Origin: Sphingosinicella soli
GTDB lineage: Bacteria > Pseudomonadota > Alphaproteobacteria > Sphingomonadales > Sphingomonadaceae
Assembly: GCF_014199685.1 (NCBI RefSeq)
Contig: NZ_JACHNZ010000030.1
Span: forward strand, 1 to 50,049
DNA: 50,049 bases
Direction of reading: 5' to 3'
Shown here: positions 40,384-49,461 of the stretch, piece by piece
How positions within the stretch are numbered: the stretch's first letter is position 1
Layout: each line of letters opens with the position of its first letter
Made by a program: the position numbers and the translations under genes
The notes under the pieces: model-generated
Told to the model about the DNA's origin: nothing
Database searches by the model: none
Seen by the model: the letters and a program-made list of their open reading frames with translations, nothing else

Positions 40384-41349
40384 ATGAAACTGGGTACGAT
40401 CCGAATTGACGGCACACCGACGGTGATCGCCCGCGTTGCCGACGACAAGGCCGTTGCGCTGGCCGCCTATCGCTGGATGGAAGACCTGATCGAGGCGGGC
40501 AATGCCGGTCTTGATGCCGCGAACGCGGCGATCGAGGCGGCGCTCGCGGGCAGGCTGCCGGTGATCGACCTGGCGGGCGCCGACTGGATGGCGCCGAACC
40601 CGCGCCCGTCCAAAATCCTGGGCTGCGCGGTCAACAACAACAACCTGAACGAGAAGGCGATGAGGCCGATGACGGCCCCGATGTTCTTCATCAAGGGGCG
40701 TTCGGCGCTGACCGGGCATAACAAGACGATCGACATCCTGAAGGATCACGGGCCTTCGATCCCTGAACCGGAGCCGGTGGTCGTGTTCGGCAAGATGGCC
40801 AAGAACGTTCCGCCGGAAAAGGCGCTCGACCATGTGTTCGGCTACACGCTGACCAACGACGTGACCGCGAGCGGCGTGAAGTTCGGGCAGGATTCGATTG
40901 CGCTCAAACAGACCGCAGACATCGTGAAACCGCACCATACCGCCTGGCGCCCGAAGTTCGAAGGCGAGGACACCTGGCTGCTGTTCATCTATCACTCCAA
41001 ATCCAAGGCGGCGGATACGTTCGCCGCGATGGGGCCGTGGCTGACCACGAAGGACGAGGTTCCGGACCCCAATAAACTGCGCGTGCGCGGCTATATCGAC
41101 GGCGAATGCTTTGCCGACGATTCGACCGCCAATTATTTCTTCCCGGTCGAGCGCGTCATCTCCGAAGCGTCGAAATGGTTCACGATGGAACCGGGCGATT
41201 GCATCCACACCGGCACTGCGTCCAAGGGCACCGAAAAGCATCCGCGCGGAAACATCGGCACCTATCTCGCGGGCTATGACGGCAAATTGTGCGACGTCGA
41301 GGTCGAGGGTCTCGGCCGTCTCTCCAACCGCATCAACATGGAGAAATAG
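40384..41349 (+). CDS. Fumarylacetoacetate hydrolase (FAH) family enzyme
   Basis: 321 residues. FAH signature: metal ligands Glu-x-Glu in SIPEPEPVVVFGKMAKN (about 129-131) and Asp in GYTLTNDVTASG (about 160), with GDCIHTGTASKG later. The family covers C-C hydrolases, decarboxylases and hydratases of ring-cleavage products, such as 2-oxohepta-ene-dioate isomerase or 4-oxalocrotonate decarboxylase. Start at ATG 40384 rather than the open frame from 40366 because GAGGGAG precedes it. It sits 31 bp after the oxygenase and 2 bp before the amidohydrolase. Confidence 0.87.
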   Translation: MKLGTIRIDGTPTVIARVADDKAVALAAYRWMEDLIEAGNAGLDAANAAIEAALAGRLPVIDLAGADWMAPNPRPSKILGCAVNNNNLNEKAMRPMTAPMFFIKGRSALTGHNKTIDILKDHGPSIPEPEPVVVFGKMAKNVPPEKALDHVFGYTLTNDVTASGVKFGQDSIALKQTADIVKPHHTAWRPKFEGEDTWLLFIYHSKSKAADTFAAMGPWLTTKDEVPDPNKLRVRGYIDGECFADDSTANYFFPVERVISEASKWFTMEPGDCIHTGTASKGTEKHPRGNIGTYLAGYDGKLCDVEVEGLGRLSNRINMEK

Positions 41350-41351
41350 GC

Positions 41352-42344
41352 ATGTCCGTACCCGTCATCGACGTGCACACGCACATGCTGAGCGACGCAT
41401 GGCTGAGCGACATCCGTGCGCACGGCGCGCCCAAATACGACGTGAAGCCGACTGCGGCCGGGCAGGACAGCGTATGGGTGAGCGGGGCGCCGTTCATGAC
41501 GCTGTTCCCCGGCATGTTCGATTACGATCTGCGCATCGCGAATATGGACAAGGCGGGGGTTGATGTCGCGATCGTCTCGCTGACCTGCCCGAGCGCCTAT
41601 TGGGGCGGCGAGGCGGTGAGCACGCGGGTGGCGCGTGAAATGAACGCGCACATGGCGTATCAGCAGGGGCGCTTTCCTGACCGGATACGCTTCTTCGCAA
41701 CGCTGCCCTGGCAATATGCCGACAGCGCTGTAAGCGTTCTGAAGGAAGCGATCGCGCAGGGGGCTGTGGGCGTGTTCGTGAGCGCAAACGTCGACGGCAA
41801 GAGCCTGACCGCGCCGCAGTTCGCGCCGATCTGGCAGGCGATCGATGATCTGGCGCTGCCGGTTCTGGTCCACCCCACCGCGCCGCAGGGTGCCAAGGAA
41901 ATGGAACTGGACGAATATGGGCTGGTGCCGCCGATCGGCTTCATGTTCGACACGACGCTGGCGATCTCGCGGATGATCCTCGACGGGTTCATCGACCGCT
42001 ACCCCAATATCGGAATCATCGCCGGACACGGCGGTGCGGCCTTGCCCTATCTGGCGGGGCGGCTGGATCGCTGCCACGAGATGATTCCGGCCTGCGCCGA
42101 GAAGATCAAGGACAAGCCGTCGCGCTATTTGAAGCGCATCTATTATGACAGCGTGGTCTACGAGAAGAACGCGCTGGATCTGTGCATCGAAGTCGCCGGC
42201 GGCCCGGAACGCGTGATGTACGGATCGGATTATCCGCACAATATCGGCGACATGGCGGGATGCCTGGCACGGGTGGATGCGCTGGATTCCGGGGCAGCGA
42301 AGCTTGTCAGGAGCGGGACCGCGCAGAAGCTGTTCAAGCTGTGA
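41352..42344 (+). CDS. Amidohydrolase of the ACMSD-like family
   Basis: 330 residues, TIM-barrel metal enzyme. Metal ligands: DVHTH at residues 6-10, His in LPVLVHPTA, His in IAGHGGAALPYLAGRL and Asp in MYGSDYPHN. These match aminocarboxymuconate-semialdehyde decarboxylase and related nonhydrolytic decarboxylases such as those for orsellinate or gamma-resorcylate. A decarboxylase fits better than a hydrolase in this context. Its stop overlaps the GTG of the aldehyde dehydrogenase as GTGA. Confidence 0.87.
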   Translation: MSVPVIDVHTHMLSDAWLSDIRAHGAPKYDVKPTAAGQDSVWVSGAPFMTLFPGMFDYDLRIANMDKAGVDVAIVSLTCPSAYWGGEAVSTRVAREMNAHMAYQQGRFPDRIRFFATLPWQYADSAVSVLKEAIAQGAVGVFVSANVDGKSLTAPQFAPIWQAIDDLALPVLVHPTAPQGAKEMELDEYGLVPPIGFMFDTTLAISRMILDGFIDRYPNIGIIAGHGGAALPYLAGRLDRCHEMIPACAEKIKDKPSRYLKRIYYDSVVYEKNALDLCIEVAGGPERVMYGSDYPHNIGDMAGCLARVDALDSGAAKLVRSGTAQKLFKL

Positions 42345-43750
42345 TTTCGCCCGCGCTCGTGATTGATGGGAAACGGTTGCCGACGGCGACGACCTTCCCG
42401 GTCATCGATCCTGCGACGGCGGCGCCTTTCATCGATGCACCGCTGGCGCGCCTCGCCGATGTAGACGCTGCGGTTGCGGCCGCGCGGCGGGCTTTTCCCG
42501 GCTGGGCATCGACGCCGATCGAGGAACGCGCGCGGGCCGTGCTGGCCGTCGCGGATGCGATCGAGGCGGCGAAGGACGAACTCGCGGCGCTGCTGTCGCG
42601 CGAGCAGGGCAAGCCGCTGGTGTCTGCCGGCGGGGAGATCATGGGCGCGCTCGGCTGGGCGCGCGCGACCGCCGCGCTCCGGCTGCCGGTCGATGTCATC
42701 AAGAACGACGACAGCGTCCGCATCGAAGTGCATCGCAAGCCGCTGGGCGTGGTCGGGTCGATCAGCCCGTGGAACTTCCCGGTGATGATCGCGATCTGGC
42801 ATATCATTCCCGCGCTGGTCGCGGGCAACACTGTGGTGATGAAGCCGTCCTCCTACACGCCTCTGGCTGCGCTGCGGATGGTGGAGATTGCAAACGCGCA
42901 TCTGCCGCCGGGCGTGCTCAATTCGCTGACCGGCGAAGGCGATATCGGGCGCGCAATCGCCGGGCATTCGGGCATCGACAAGATCGTGTTCACCGGATCG
43001 ACTCCCACCGGCCGGTCGATCATGGCGAGCGGTGCCGCGAACCTGAAGCGGCTGACGCTGGAACTGGGCGGCAACGATGCCGCGATCGTGCTGCCTGATG
43101 CGGATATCGACAAGATTGCGCCGAAGCTGTTCCTGAAGGCCTTCATGAACAGCGGCCAGATCTGCGCCGCAGTGAAGCGCATTTATGTTCACGAGAGCGT
43201 GCACGACGCTCTGGCGGAAAAGCTGGCGGAAATGGCCCGCGCGGCGTCGGTCGGCCCTGCGAGCGATCCGGGGAACCAGTTCGGGCCGGTACAGAACCGG
43301 ATGCAGTTCGATCACGTTTGCGCGCTCGCCGACGAGGCGAAGGCGAAGGGCGGGCGTTTCCTTGCGGGCGGTGAGCCGATGGGCCGCGAAGGCTATTTCT
43401 TCCCGCTGTCCGTCGCGGTCGATGTGAGCGACGGTATGCGCATCGTGGACGAGGAGCAGTTCGGCCCCGTTCTTCCGATCATACGCTATTCCAATGTCGA
43501 AGACGCGCTCGCACGCGCCAACGCCAGTGAGAACGGGCTCGGCGGATCGGTCTGGTCGGCGGATGTCGAGGGGGCAATCGCGCTGGCGCAGCGGCTGGAG
43601 TGCGGAACGGCCTGGGTGAACGACCATGCCAGCATCTCGCCGGACGTTCCGTTCGGCGGCGCCAAGCAATCGGGCGTCGGCGTCGAGTTCGGGCTTTACG
43701 GGCTCGAAGAATATACGCAGCTTCAAACAGTGCGCATCGCGAAAGTCTGA
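42341..43750 (+). CDS. NAD(P)-dependent aldehyde dehydrogenase
   Basis: 469 residues. Conserved residues: SPWNFPVMIA, KPSSYTPLAAL, FTGSTPTGRSIM, catalytic Glu in LELGGNDAAI (about 241), catalytic Cys in NSGQICAAVKR (about 275) and EEQFGPVLPI. GTG start overlaps the previous stop. In the context of ACMSD-like and RidA genes, a semialdehyde of the 2-aminomuconate type is a reasonable substrate, but this is inference; the sequence alone says only aldehyde oxidation. Confidence 0.88.
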   Translation: MISPALVIDGKRLPTATTFPVIDPATAAPFIDAPLARLADVDAAVAAARRAFPGWASTPIEERARAVLAVADAIEAAKDELAALLSREQGKPLVSAGGEIMGALGWARATAALRLPVDVIKNDDSVRIEVHRKPLGVVGSISPWNFPVMIAIWHIIPALVAGNTVVMKPSSYTPLAALRMVEIANAHLPPGVLNSLTGEGDIGRAIAGHSGIDKIVFTGSTPTGRSIMASGAANLKRLTLELGGNDAAIVLPDADIDKIAPKLFLKAFMNSGQICAAVKRIYVHESVHDALAEKLAEMARAASVGPASDPGNQFGPVQNRMQFDHVCALADEAKAKGGRFLAGGEPMGREGYFFPLSVAVDVSDGMRIVDEEQFGPVLPIIRYSNVEDALARANASENGLGGSVWSADVEGAIALAQRLECGTAWVNDHASISPDVPFGGAKQSGVGVEFGLYGLEEYTQLQTVRIAKV

Positions 43751-43771
43751 CAATCGGGGGAGGGTGACGGG

Positions 43772-45013
43772 ATGTTTCAGTTTGACCAGGCATTCCGTGA
43801 CGAATTCGCGGCCAACTGGCGGGTGTTGCTGATTGCAATTACCGCACTGTTCTTCGGATTTTCCGCGCCCGCCTATGCGCTGCCGTTCATCTACCCGGAG
43901 GTGATCCGCGAATTCGGGTGGACGCGCGAGCAGGCGACGCTGCTGGCTTCGGCAAAATATCTGACGGGCGCAGTCGCGTGTCTTGTCGTCGGGCGATTCC
44001 TTGACGTTGCGGGCGCATGGATCGCGCTGGTGGTCTCGGTGGTGATCGGCGGCATTGCGCTTATCGGTTTCGCGTTCGTCGAGGGACTCAACAGCTATTA
44101 TGCGGTCGGCGTGCTCCTGGGGATCGCAGGGCCCGGTGCGATGGTTTCCAGCTTCGTACTGGTGGGCCGCACCTTTCGCGCATCGCAGGGAACCGCAACC
44201 GGCGTCGTTCTGCTGGGCACCGCGCTTGGCGGGGTGGTCATGCCGCTCGTCACCGCAGCGTTTATCGGCTGGTTCGGGTGGCGCGTCGGCATGTCGATGC
44301 TGTCGATCGGGATCTGGGTCGTCGCGCTCCCCGCGCTGGCTTACGGCCTGCTGCGCGTTCCGATCACCCAGCAGGTCGCGGTGGCAGGCGATATGGGCGA
44401 AAAGGCCGGCGTCGCCGCCTATTTCGGCAAGCTGATGCGGGGATCGAGCTTCTGGCTGATGTCCGCCGCGTTTTTTCTGGTCACGATCGTTGACCAGGCG
44501 CTGACCCAGCATCAGGTGCTGATGCTGCGCGATGCGGGCCTTGATGCAGGGCAGGGCGCGTCGGTGGTCAGCATCATCGGGCTGTTCACGATTGCCGGGC
44601 GCATTGTTGCGGGCAACATCCTCGATCGCAACTCCAACCGCGGTCTGGCGGTGCTCTACGTGCTGCTGACCGCCAGCGCGCTGCTTTCGTTCCTGCTGAC
44701 AAACCCGATCGTGCTTGTGACCTATATCGTGGTCCGCGCGCTCGGCCATTCCAGCGTGATGGTGGATGGCCCGGTGATCTCGCGCCACACCTACGGGACG
44801 CAGCATCTCGGCCTGCTGACCGGATTGATCACGGCGATGGCCAACCTGGGATCCGCCGCCGGGCCGTGGCTGATGGGCCGGATGTATGACGTGGGCGGGT
44901 CTTATCGTGCGGCGCTGATCGTGTTCATGATCCTGCCGATCGTCTCGGCGGTGTTCATGTGGTTCGTCAATCCGCGTGCCTGGAAAGCGCAGCGCGAGAT
45001 TCCCTCCGGCTAA
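43772..45013 (+). CDS. MFS transporter, oxalate/formate-antiporter or monocarboxylate-like
   Basis: 413 residues with 12 predicted membrane helices. VLLIAITALFFGFSAPAYAL in TM1, GRFLDVAGAWIALVVSV as loop 2-3, GIAGPGAMVSSFVLVGRTF, GWRVGMSMLS and GRIVAGNILDRNSNRGLAVL as the second half signature. Likely carries the organic acid that feeds or leaves the upstream enzymes. A strong GGGGGAGGGTGA lies just before the ATG, 21 bp after the dehydrogenase. Last gene of the plus-strand catabolic operon. Confidence 0.87.
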   Translation: MFQFDQAFRDEFAANWRVLLIAITALFFGFSAPAYALPFIYPEVIREFGWTREQATLLASAKYLTGAVACLVVGRFLDVAGAWIALVVSVVIGGIALIGFAFVEGLNSYYAVGVLLGIAGPGAMVSSFVLVGRTFRASQGTATGVVLLGTALGGVVMPLVTAAFIGWFGWRVGMSMLSIGIWVVALPALAYGLLRVPITQQVAVAGDMGEKAGVAAYFGKLMRGSSFWLMSAAFFLVTIVDQALTQHQVLMLRDAGLDAGQGASVVSIIGLFTIAGRIVAGNILDRNSNRGLAVLYVLLTASALLSFLLTNPIVLVTYIVVRALGHSSVMVDGPVISRHTYGTQHLGLLTGLITAMANLGSAAGPWLMGRMYDVGGSYRAALIVFMILPIVSAVFMWFVNPRAWKAQREIPSG

Positions 45014-45065
45014 TCGTCACAGTCTGGACACGATCATGTGAGATGAATGGACAAAGGGGGCTGCA

Positions 45066-46100
45066 ATGCGGATGCGTGCTCTGTTTATCGCTTTGGGCCT
45101 GATCGCGGCGCCCGCCGCTGCGCAGCTCGATGCGCCACCCGAAGAGCTTTATGGTCGTTATGCGCCGGGCGGCGATTGTTCGCTCCAGCCGCGCATCGAG
45201 GTCGGCAAGCCCGGCGTTTTCATCGATACCGCCGCCGGGCGGCAGGGGCCGCTTCCGGTCAGCGTCTGCTACTCCTGCGCGGGCGGCGCCCGGTACGAGG
45301 GCATCCAGCGCTGGGTGTATGTGAAATACGGCAAGGACAAGTGGGGCGGGGACAACATGCCCGTGATCTTCATGTTCAATGCGCAGGAAAAGCGCGGCCT
45401 CGTTCATATCGAGCACGACGATACGCTGAAAACGCCGATCGGTGCGCAGATGACGCAGGTGGTCCGCGCGAAAGCGATGAAGCAGTGCGGCGCGGCGTCG
45501 CCGCAAGGCGCCCAGGCCAAACCCGCCGCCGCGAAGCCGGTCCTGCCGAAACCCGCACCGCCCGCGAAAACGCCTGCGGACGGCTTTGCGTCGGTTCTGG
45601 GCGGGCTGCTGCGGCCTGCGACCTCTCCGGCGAACAGCTATTACGACTGGCGCCATATCGAATCCGCGCCGCACGTCACCTGGGCCGCGCTGCCGCCCGA
45701 GATGCTCGACAAGCCGATGTCGAACGGCGAATATTTCCGCCGCGCAGGCATCGCGAGCGTCGCCGGGCAACAGCTCAAGGTGCTGGCGGGCGGCGCGCGC
45801 ACGATGGTGATGACCTTCTATTTCAAGAACGAGGGCAAGCCGATCGGCACCCCCGCGATGCTCGCGGCGCTGAAAAGCGCGGGCTATACCGCCACGCTCG
45901 CGCGCTGCCCGAAGCTGAAAACCATGCCCGCGCCGGTCTGGTATCGCCTCTCGGCCCCCGGCAAGCGCCCCGCCTATCTCTGGGTGACGGGGGCGAGGCC
46001 ACCGCAGCAGCCGTGGGAAGGCTTCAGCCTGTCGCTCGACGAAGCGCTGAAACCGCTGACCGCGCGTGAGGCGGCGGTCTATACGGATCGCTGCGCCTGA
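45066..46100 (+). CDS. Secreted protein of unknown function
   Basis: 344 residues with a Sec signal (MRMRALFIALGLIAAPAAAQ). An N-terminal part holds cysteines (GGDCSLQP, VSVCYSCAGG, KQCGAA). A Pro/Ala/Lys linker follows (about 145-175). The C-terminal part has YYDWRHIESAPHVTWAALPP, ARTMVMTFYFKNEGK, YTATLARCPKLK and WYRLSAPGKRPAYLW. I do not recognise the family; periplasmic or lipid-face location is likely. It has its own Shine-Dalgarno (AAAGGGGG) and a 52-bp gap from the transporter, so it may be separate from the catabolic operon. Confidence 0.75.
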   Translation: MRMRALFIALGLIAAPAAAQLDAPPEELYGRYAPGGDCSLQPRIEVGKPGVFIDTAAGRQGPLPVSVCYSCAGGARYEGIQRWVYVKYGKDKWGGDNMPVIFMFNAQEKRGLVHIEHDDTLKTPIGAQMTQVVRAKAMKQCGAASPQGAQAKPAAAKPVLPKPAPPAKTPADGFASVLGGLLRPATSPANSYYDWRHIESAPHVTWAALPPEMLDKPMSNGEYFRRAGIASVAGQQLKVLAGGARTMVMTFYFKNEGKPIGTPAMLAALKSAGYTATLARCPKLKTMPAPVWYRLSAPGKRPAYLWVTGARPPQQPWEGFSLSLDEALKPLTAREAAVYTDRCA

Positions 46101-46184
46101 CCTGATGATTTCGCCCGGCTGGCGCGACGCGCCGCGACGGGTTAAAGTTTCGCTCAAATTCATGCGTTTTGAGGGAGACGCTTC

Positions 46185-47642
46185 ATGGCGACCGTTGCCG
46201 TTCTGCCGGGCGAGGCAAAATCCATCGCAGAGATGAAGGCGCTTCTGGAGCGCCAGCGCGCGGCGTTCATGGCGGAGCTGCCGGTGAGCGCGGCGGTTCG
46301 CAAGGACCGGCTGCGCAGGGCGGTCGATCTTGTTCTCACGCACAAGCTGCCGTTCGTGAAGGCGCTTTCGGAAGACTTCGGGCACCGGAGCGCCGAGCAG
46401 ACGCTGGTGACGGACATCATGTCGTCCGTGAAACCTCTGAAACACGCCGTCAAGCACCTCGATGCGTGGATGCGCCCGGAGCGGCGCTCGCTCGATTTCC
46501 CGCTCGGGCTGCTCGGGGCGAAGGCGCAGGTCGTGTATCAGCCCAAGGGGGTCGTGGGTATCATCAGCCCGTGGAACTTCCCGCTGAACCTCACCTTCGG
46601 GCCGCTCGCGGGCGTGTTCGCGGCCGGAAACCGCGCAATGGTGAAGCCCTCGGAATTCACGCCCGTCACCGCCGCGCTGATGGCTGAACTTGCGAAACAG
46701 TATTTCGACGAGACCGAACTCGCGATCGTGCCGGGCGGGCCGGAGACCGGCAAGGCGTTCGCGGGGCTTGCCTTCGATCACCTGATCTTCACGGGCGCGA
46801 CGGCCATTGCGAAGCACATCCTGCACGCCGCTGCCGAAAATCTCGTGCCCGTAACGCTGGAGCTTGGCGGCAAGTCGCCGGTCATCGTGTCGCGCAGCGC
46901 GAACATCGCGCAGATGGCGGAGCGGGTGGCGCTCGGCAAGATGATGAACGCGGGGCAGATCTGCCTCGCGCCGGACTATCTGCTCGTGCCGCAGGAGAAT
47001 GAGGCCGAGATCGTCGAGGGGCTGAAGACGGCGGCGACGACGATGTACCCGTCGCTGCTTGCCAACGACGATTACACCTCGGTGGTGAACGCCCGCCACC
47101 GCGAGCGGCTGCAGGAACTGCTGGTCGATGCCGCCGCGAAGGGCGCGGAAATCGTGACCGTGAACCCGGCAAACGAGGATTTCGCGAACACCAATTCCAA
47201 CAAGATGCCGCTCAGCATCGTGCGCAACGTCAGCGACGACATGCGCGTGATGCAGGAGGAGATCTTCGGGCCTTTGTTGCCGGTGAAGACATACCGGGAG
47301 ACCGACGAGGCCATCGCCTTCGTAAACGGCCGCGACCGGCCGCTCGGGCTTTACTATTTCGGTGCAGACGGCGCGGAGGAGCGCCGCGTGCTCGATCGCA
47401 CCATCTCGGGCGGCGTGACGGTGAACGATGTGATCTTCCACGTTTCGGCGGAAGACCTGCCGTTCGGCGGCATCGGTCCCTCGGGCATGGGCAGCTATCA
47501 CGGGCAGGACGGGTTTCGCGCGTTCAGCCATGCCAAAAGCATCTACCGCCAGCCGAAACTTGACCTTGCGGGGCTGGCAGGCTTGAAACCCCCTTACGGG
47601 AAGAAAACCCACGCCACACTTGCAAGGGAACTGAAGCCATGA
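46185..47642 (+). CDS. Coniferyl aldehyde dehydrogenase-like (class 3) aldehyde dehydrogenase
   Basis: 485 residues. The architecture without a long N-terminal NAD arm, SPWNFPLNLTFGPLAGVFAA, KPSEFTPVTAALM, catalytic Glu in LELGGKSPVI (about 226), Cys in NAGQICLAPDYLLVP (about 260) and GPSGMGSYHGQDGFRAFSH are typical of class 3 enzymes and close to bacterial coniferyl aldehyde dehydrogenases. These oxidise hydroxycinnamaldehydes or fatty aldehydes. GAGGGAGA precedes the ATG. Its stop overlaps the pirin start as ATGA. Confidence 0.85.
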   Translation: MATVAVLPGEAKSIAEMKALLERQRAAFMAELPVSAAVRKDRLRRAVDLVLTHKLPFVKALSEDFGHRSAEQTLVTDIMSSVKPLKHAVKHLDAWMRPERRSLDFPLGLLGAKAQVVYQPKGVVGIISPWNFPLNLTFGPLAGVFAAGNRAMVKPSEFTPVTAALMAELAKQYFDETELAIVPGGPETGKAFAGLAFDHLIFTGATAIAKHILHAAAENLVPVTLELGGKSPVIVSRSANIAQMAERVALGKMMNAGQICLAPDYLLVPQENEAEIVEGLKTAATTMYPSLLANDDYTSVVNARHRERLQELLVDAAAKGAEIVTVNPANEDFANTNSNKMPLSIVRNVSDDMRVMQEEIFGPLLPVKTYRETDEAIAFVNGRDRPLGLYYFGADGAEERRVLDRTISGGVTVNDVIFHVSAEDLPFGGIGPSGMGSYHGQDGFRAFSHAKSIYRQPKLDLAGLAGLKPPYGKKTHATLARELKP

Positions 47643-48523
47643 TCGAACGCCGCATCGAAGGTCGCCAGCGGGATCTGGGGGGCGGCTTCGTGGTGCGGCG
47701 GGTGCTGCCGTCGGCGGGTCGGCGCATGGTCGGGCCGTTCATCTTCTGGGACCATTTCGGCCCGGTGGCGTATGCGCCCGGCGAGCGTTTCGACGTGCGC
47801 CCGCATCCGCACATCAACCTCGCCACGGTCACGTACCTGTTCGAAGGCGAGATCTTCCACCGCGACAGCCTGGGCAGCGCGCAGGCGATTCGTCCCGGCG
47901 CGGTGAACTGGATGACGGCGGGGCGGGGGATCACGCATTCGGAGCGCACCTCGCCCGAGGTGCAGGCGACGGGCCAGCGCATGGAGGGCATCCAGGCCTG
48001 GGTCGCGCTTCCCAAAACGCATGAGGAGGTGGAGCCGAGCTTCGTGCATCACCCGGCGGACACGCTGCCGGTGATCGCGCGCGAGGGCGCGCGGCTGACC
48101 ATCATCGCGGGCACGGCTTATGGCAGGCAGTCGCCCGTGGGCGTGGTGTGGCCTACGTTTTACGTGGATGTCGATGCGAAGGCAGGCGCGACGATCGACG
48201 TCTGCAACGAACACGAGGAGCGCGCGCTCTATGTGGCGAGCGGCCGCATCGCGCTTGCAGACGGCGTGGCCGAAGAGGCGACGATGCTCGTGCTGGAGCC
48301 CGGCGCGAAGGTCGAATGGACAGCGGAAACCGATGCCCGCGTGCTGATGCTGGGCGGCAAGGCGATGGACGGCCACCGCGAAATCTGGTGGAACTTCGTC
48401 TCCTCCCGCCCCGAGCGCATCAATCAGGCCATCGACGATTGGGAGGCCGACCGTTTCGCGCACGTTCCGGGCGACGACGAAGAACGGATACCGCTGCCCG
48501 ATGATCCTCGGCCCAAGGTATAA
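47639..48523 (+). CDS. Pirin family protein
   Basis: 294 residues, bicupin. Metal ligands in the first cupin: RPHPHINLATVTYLFEGEI (His about 56 and 58) and GITHSERTS (His about 101, Glu 103), with GPFIFWDHFGP at the start. Bacterial pirins are reported as quercetinases or regulators; the role here is open. Translationally coupled to the aldehyde dehydrogenase. The C-terminal cupin (VCNEHEERALYVASGRIAL) has diverged ligands, as usual. Confidence 0.88.
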   Translation: MIERRIEGRQRDLGGGFVVRRVLPSAGRRMVGPFIFWDHFGPVAYAPGERFDVRPHPHINLATVTYLFEGEIFHRDSLGSAQAIRPGAVNWMTAGRGITHSERTSPEVQATGQRMEGIQAWVALPKTHEEVEPSFVHHPADTLPVIAREGARLTIIAGTAYGRQSPVGVVWPTFYVDVDAKAGATIDVCNEHEERALYVASGRIALADGVAEEATMLVLEPGAKVEWTAETDARVLMLGGKAMDGHREIWWNFVSSRPERINQAIDDWEADRFAHVPGDDEERIPLPDDPRPKV

Positions 48524-48617
48524 GGGATCGATCCTTCTCGGCCGGCGGCTTGCTCTCGGCCCGCTGTCGCACTATCGCTGAGCCCCGCCGCCCGGTGTCT
48601 GCCGAGATAGAGAGCCT

Positions 48618-49385
48618 TTGTTTCAGCCGGTTCGTGTTCTTGCCCGCGTTTTGCCCGAACGGTTTCGTGCCGGGGTAAAACGGCGCGCGGCCGGCATCGC
48701 CTTCGCGCTGCTCATCGAAGGGTTCCTTGCGCTTATCCTGCTGACGCTGGTGCCGTCGGTTTCCGAAAAGATGGTGCCCATGGTCGTCATGCGGCTGGAT
48801 CAGGTGCGCGAGGACGAGCCTGCGGAAGAGCCGGAGGAACCCAGGAAGGCGCCGCAGCCCGAAGCGCAGCCTGAGCAGACGGCCCGGCCCGTCGATCCGC
48901 CGCCTGTGCCGATAGAGATTCCGGTCATTCAGCTTTCGCGCGAGGACATGGCGATTACCGACATCGCGAAACTGCCGCCGCCGCCGTCCGCACCCGCGCC
49001 GCCGCGCCCCGTCATGGGGCCTCCGGCGCCGCCGACGACGGGCGGGGATACGCCGCTTGTGGACGGAACCGGGCCGAACGGCGAACCGCTCTATGCCGCG
49101 GCGTGGTATCGGGAGCCTTATCAGGATGAACTGAGCGGCTATCTGTCGACGGCGCGCGGGCCGGGGTGGGGGCTCATCGCCTGCCGCACGGTGGCGGATT
49201 ACCGGGTCGAGGATTGCGTGGCGATCGGGGAATATCCGCAGGGATCGAACATCGCGCGCTCGGTGCTTGCTGCGGCCTGGCAGTTCCGGGTGCGCCCGCC
49301 CCGCGTGGGCGGCCGGGTGATGGTGGGCGAATGGGTGCGTATCCGCATCGACTATGATCTGCGGCAGCGCCCCGCGCGCTATTGA
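48618..49385 (+). CDS. TonB-like protein with proline-rich linker
   Basis: 255 residues. One membrane helix near the N-terminus (about 25-48: GIAFALLIEGFLALILLTL), then an acidic and proline-rich stretch (EDEPAEEPEEPRKAPQPEAQ; PPPPSAPAPPRP), and a C-terminal domain of about 110 residues (LYAAAWYREPYQDELSGYLS; GWGLIACRTVADYRVEDC; ARSVLAAAWQFRVRPPRVGG) with the layout of a TonB C-terminal domain. Start codon is TTG at 48618; no ATG lies before the membrane helix. May energise TonB receptors, or be a cell-envelope linker. No exbBD genes nearby. Confidence 0.7.
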   Translation: MFQPVRVLARVLPERFRAGVKRRAAGIAFALLIEGFLALILLTLVPSVSEKMVPMVVMRLDQVREDEPAEEPEEPRKAPQPEAQPEQTARPVDPPPVPIEIPVIQLSREDMAITDIAKLPPPPSAPAPPRPVMGPPAPPTTGGDTPLVDGTGPNGEPLYAAAWYREPYQDELSGYLSTARGPGWGLIACRTVADYRVEDCVAIGEYPQGSNIARSVLAAAWQFRVRPPRVGGRVMVGEWVRIRIDYDLRQRPARY

Positions 49386-49410
49386 CGGCGGCGCGAGCAC
49401 CGCAAAGAAA

Positions 49411-49445
49411 ACGGCGGCCCCTTTCGGAGCCGCCGTCTGTCTTTT
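49411..49445. terminator. Bidirectional intrinsic terminator
   Basis: ACGGCGGC (49411-49418) and GCCGCCGT (49429-49436) with a 10-nt loop. On the plus strand it is followed by CTGTCTTTT; on the minus strand by TTTTCTTTG. It lies between the convergent TonB-like and PEP-CTERM genes and serves both. Confidence 0.8.
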
Positions 49446-49461
49446 GCCGTGAGAGGCGTGC

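Noticed and set aside
42230-44806. Minus-strand open frame of about 858 codons opposite the aldehyde dehydrogenase and MFS genes
   Set aside because: Spans two real genes on the other strand and has His/Arg/Asp-rich sequence typical of mirror frames.
44967-47612. Minus-strand open frame of about 881 codons opposite the secreted protein and aldehyde dehydrogenase
   Set aside because: Same reason; covers two well-supported plus-strand genes.
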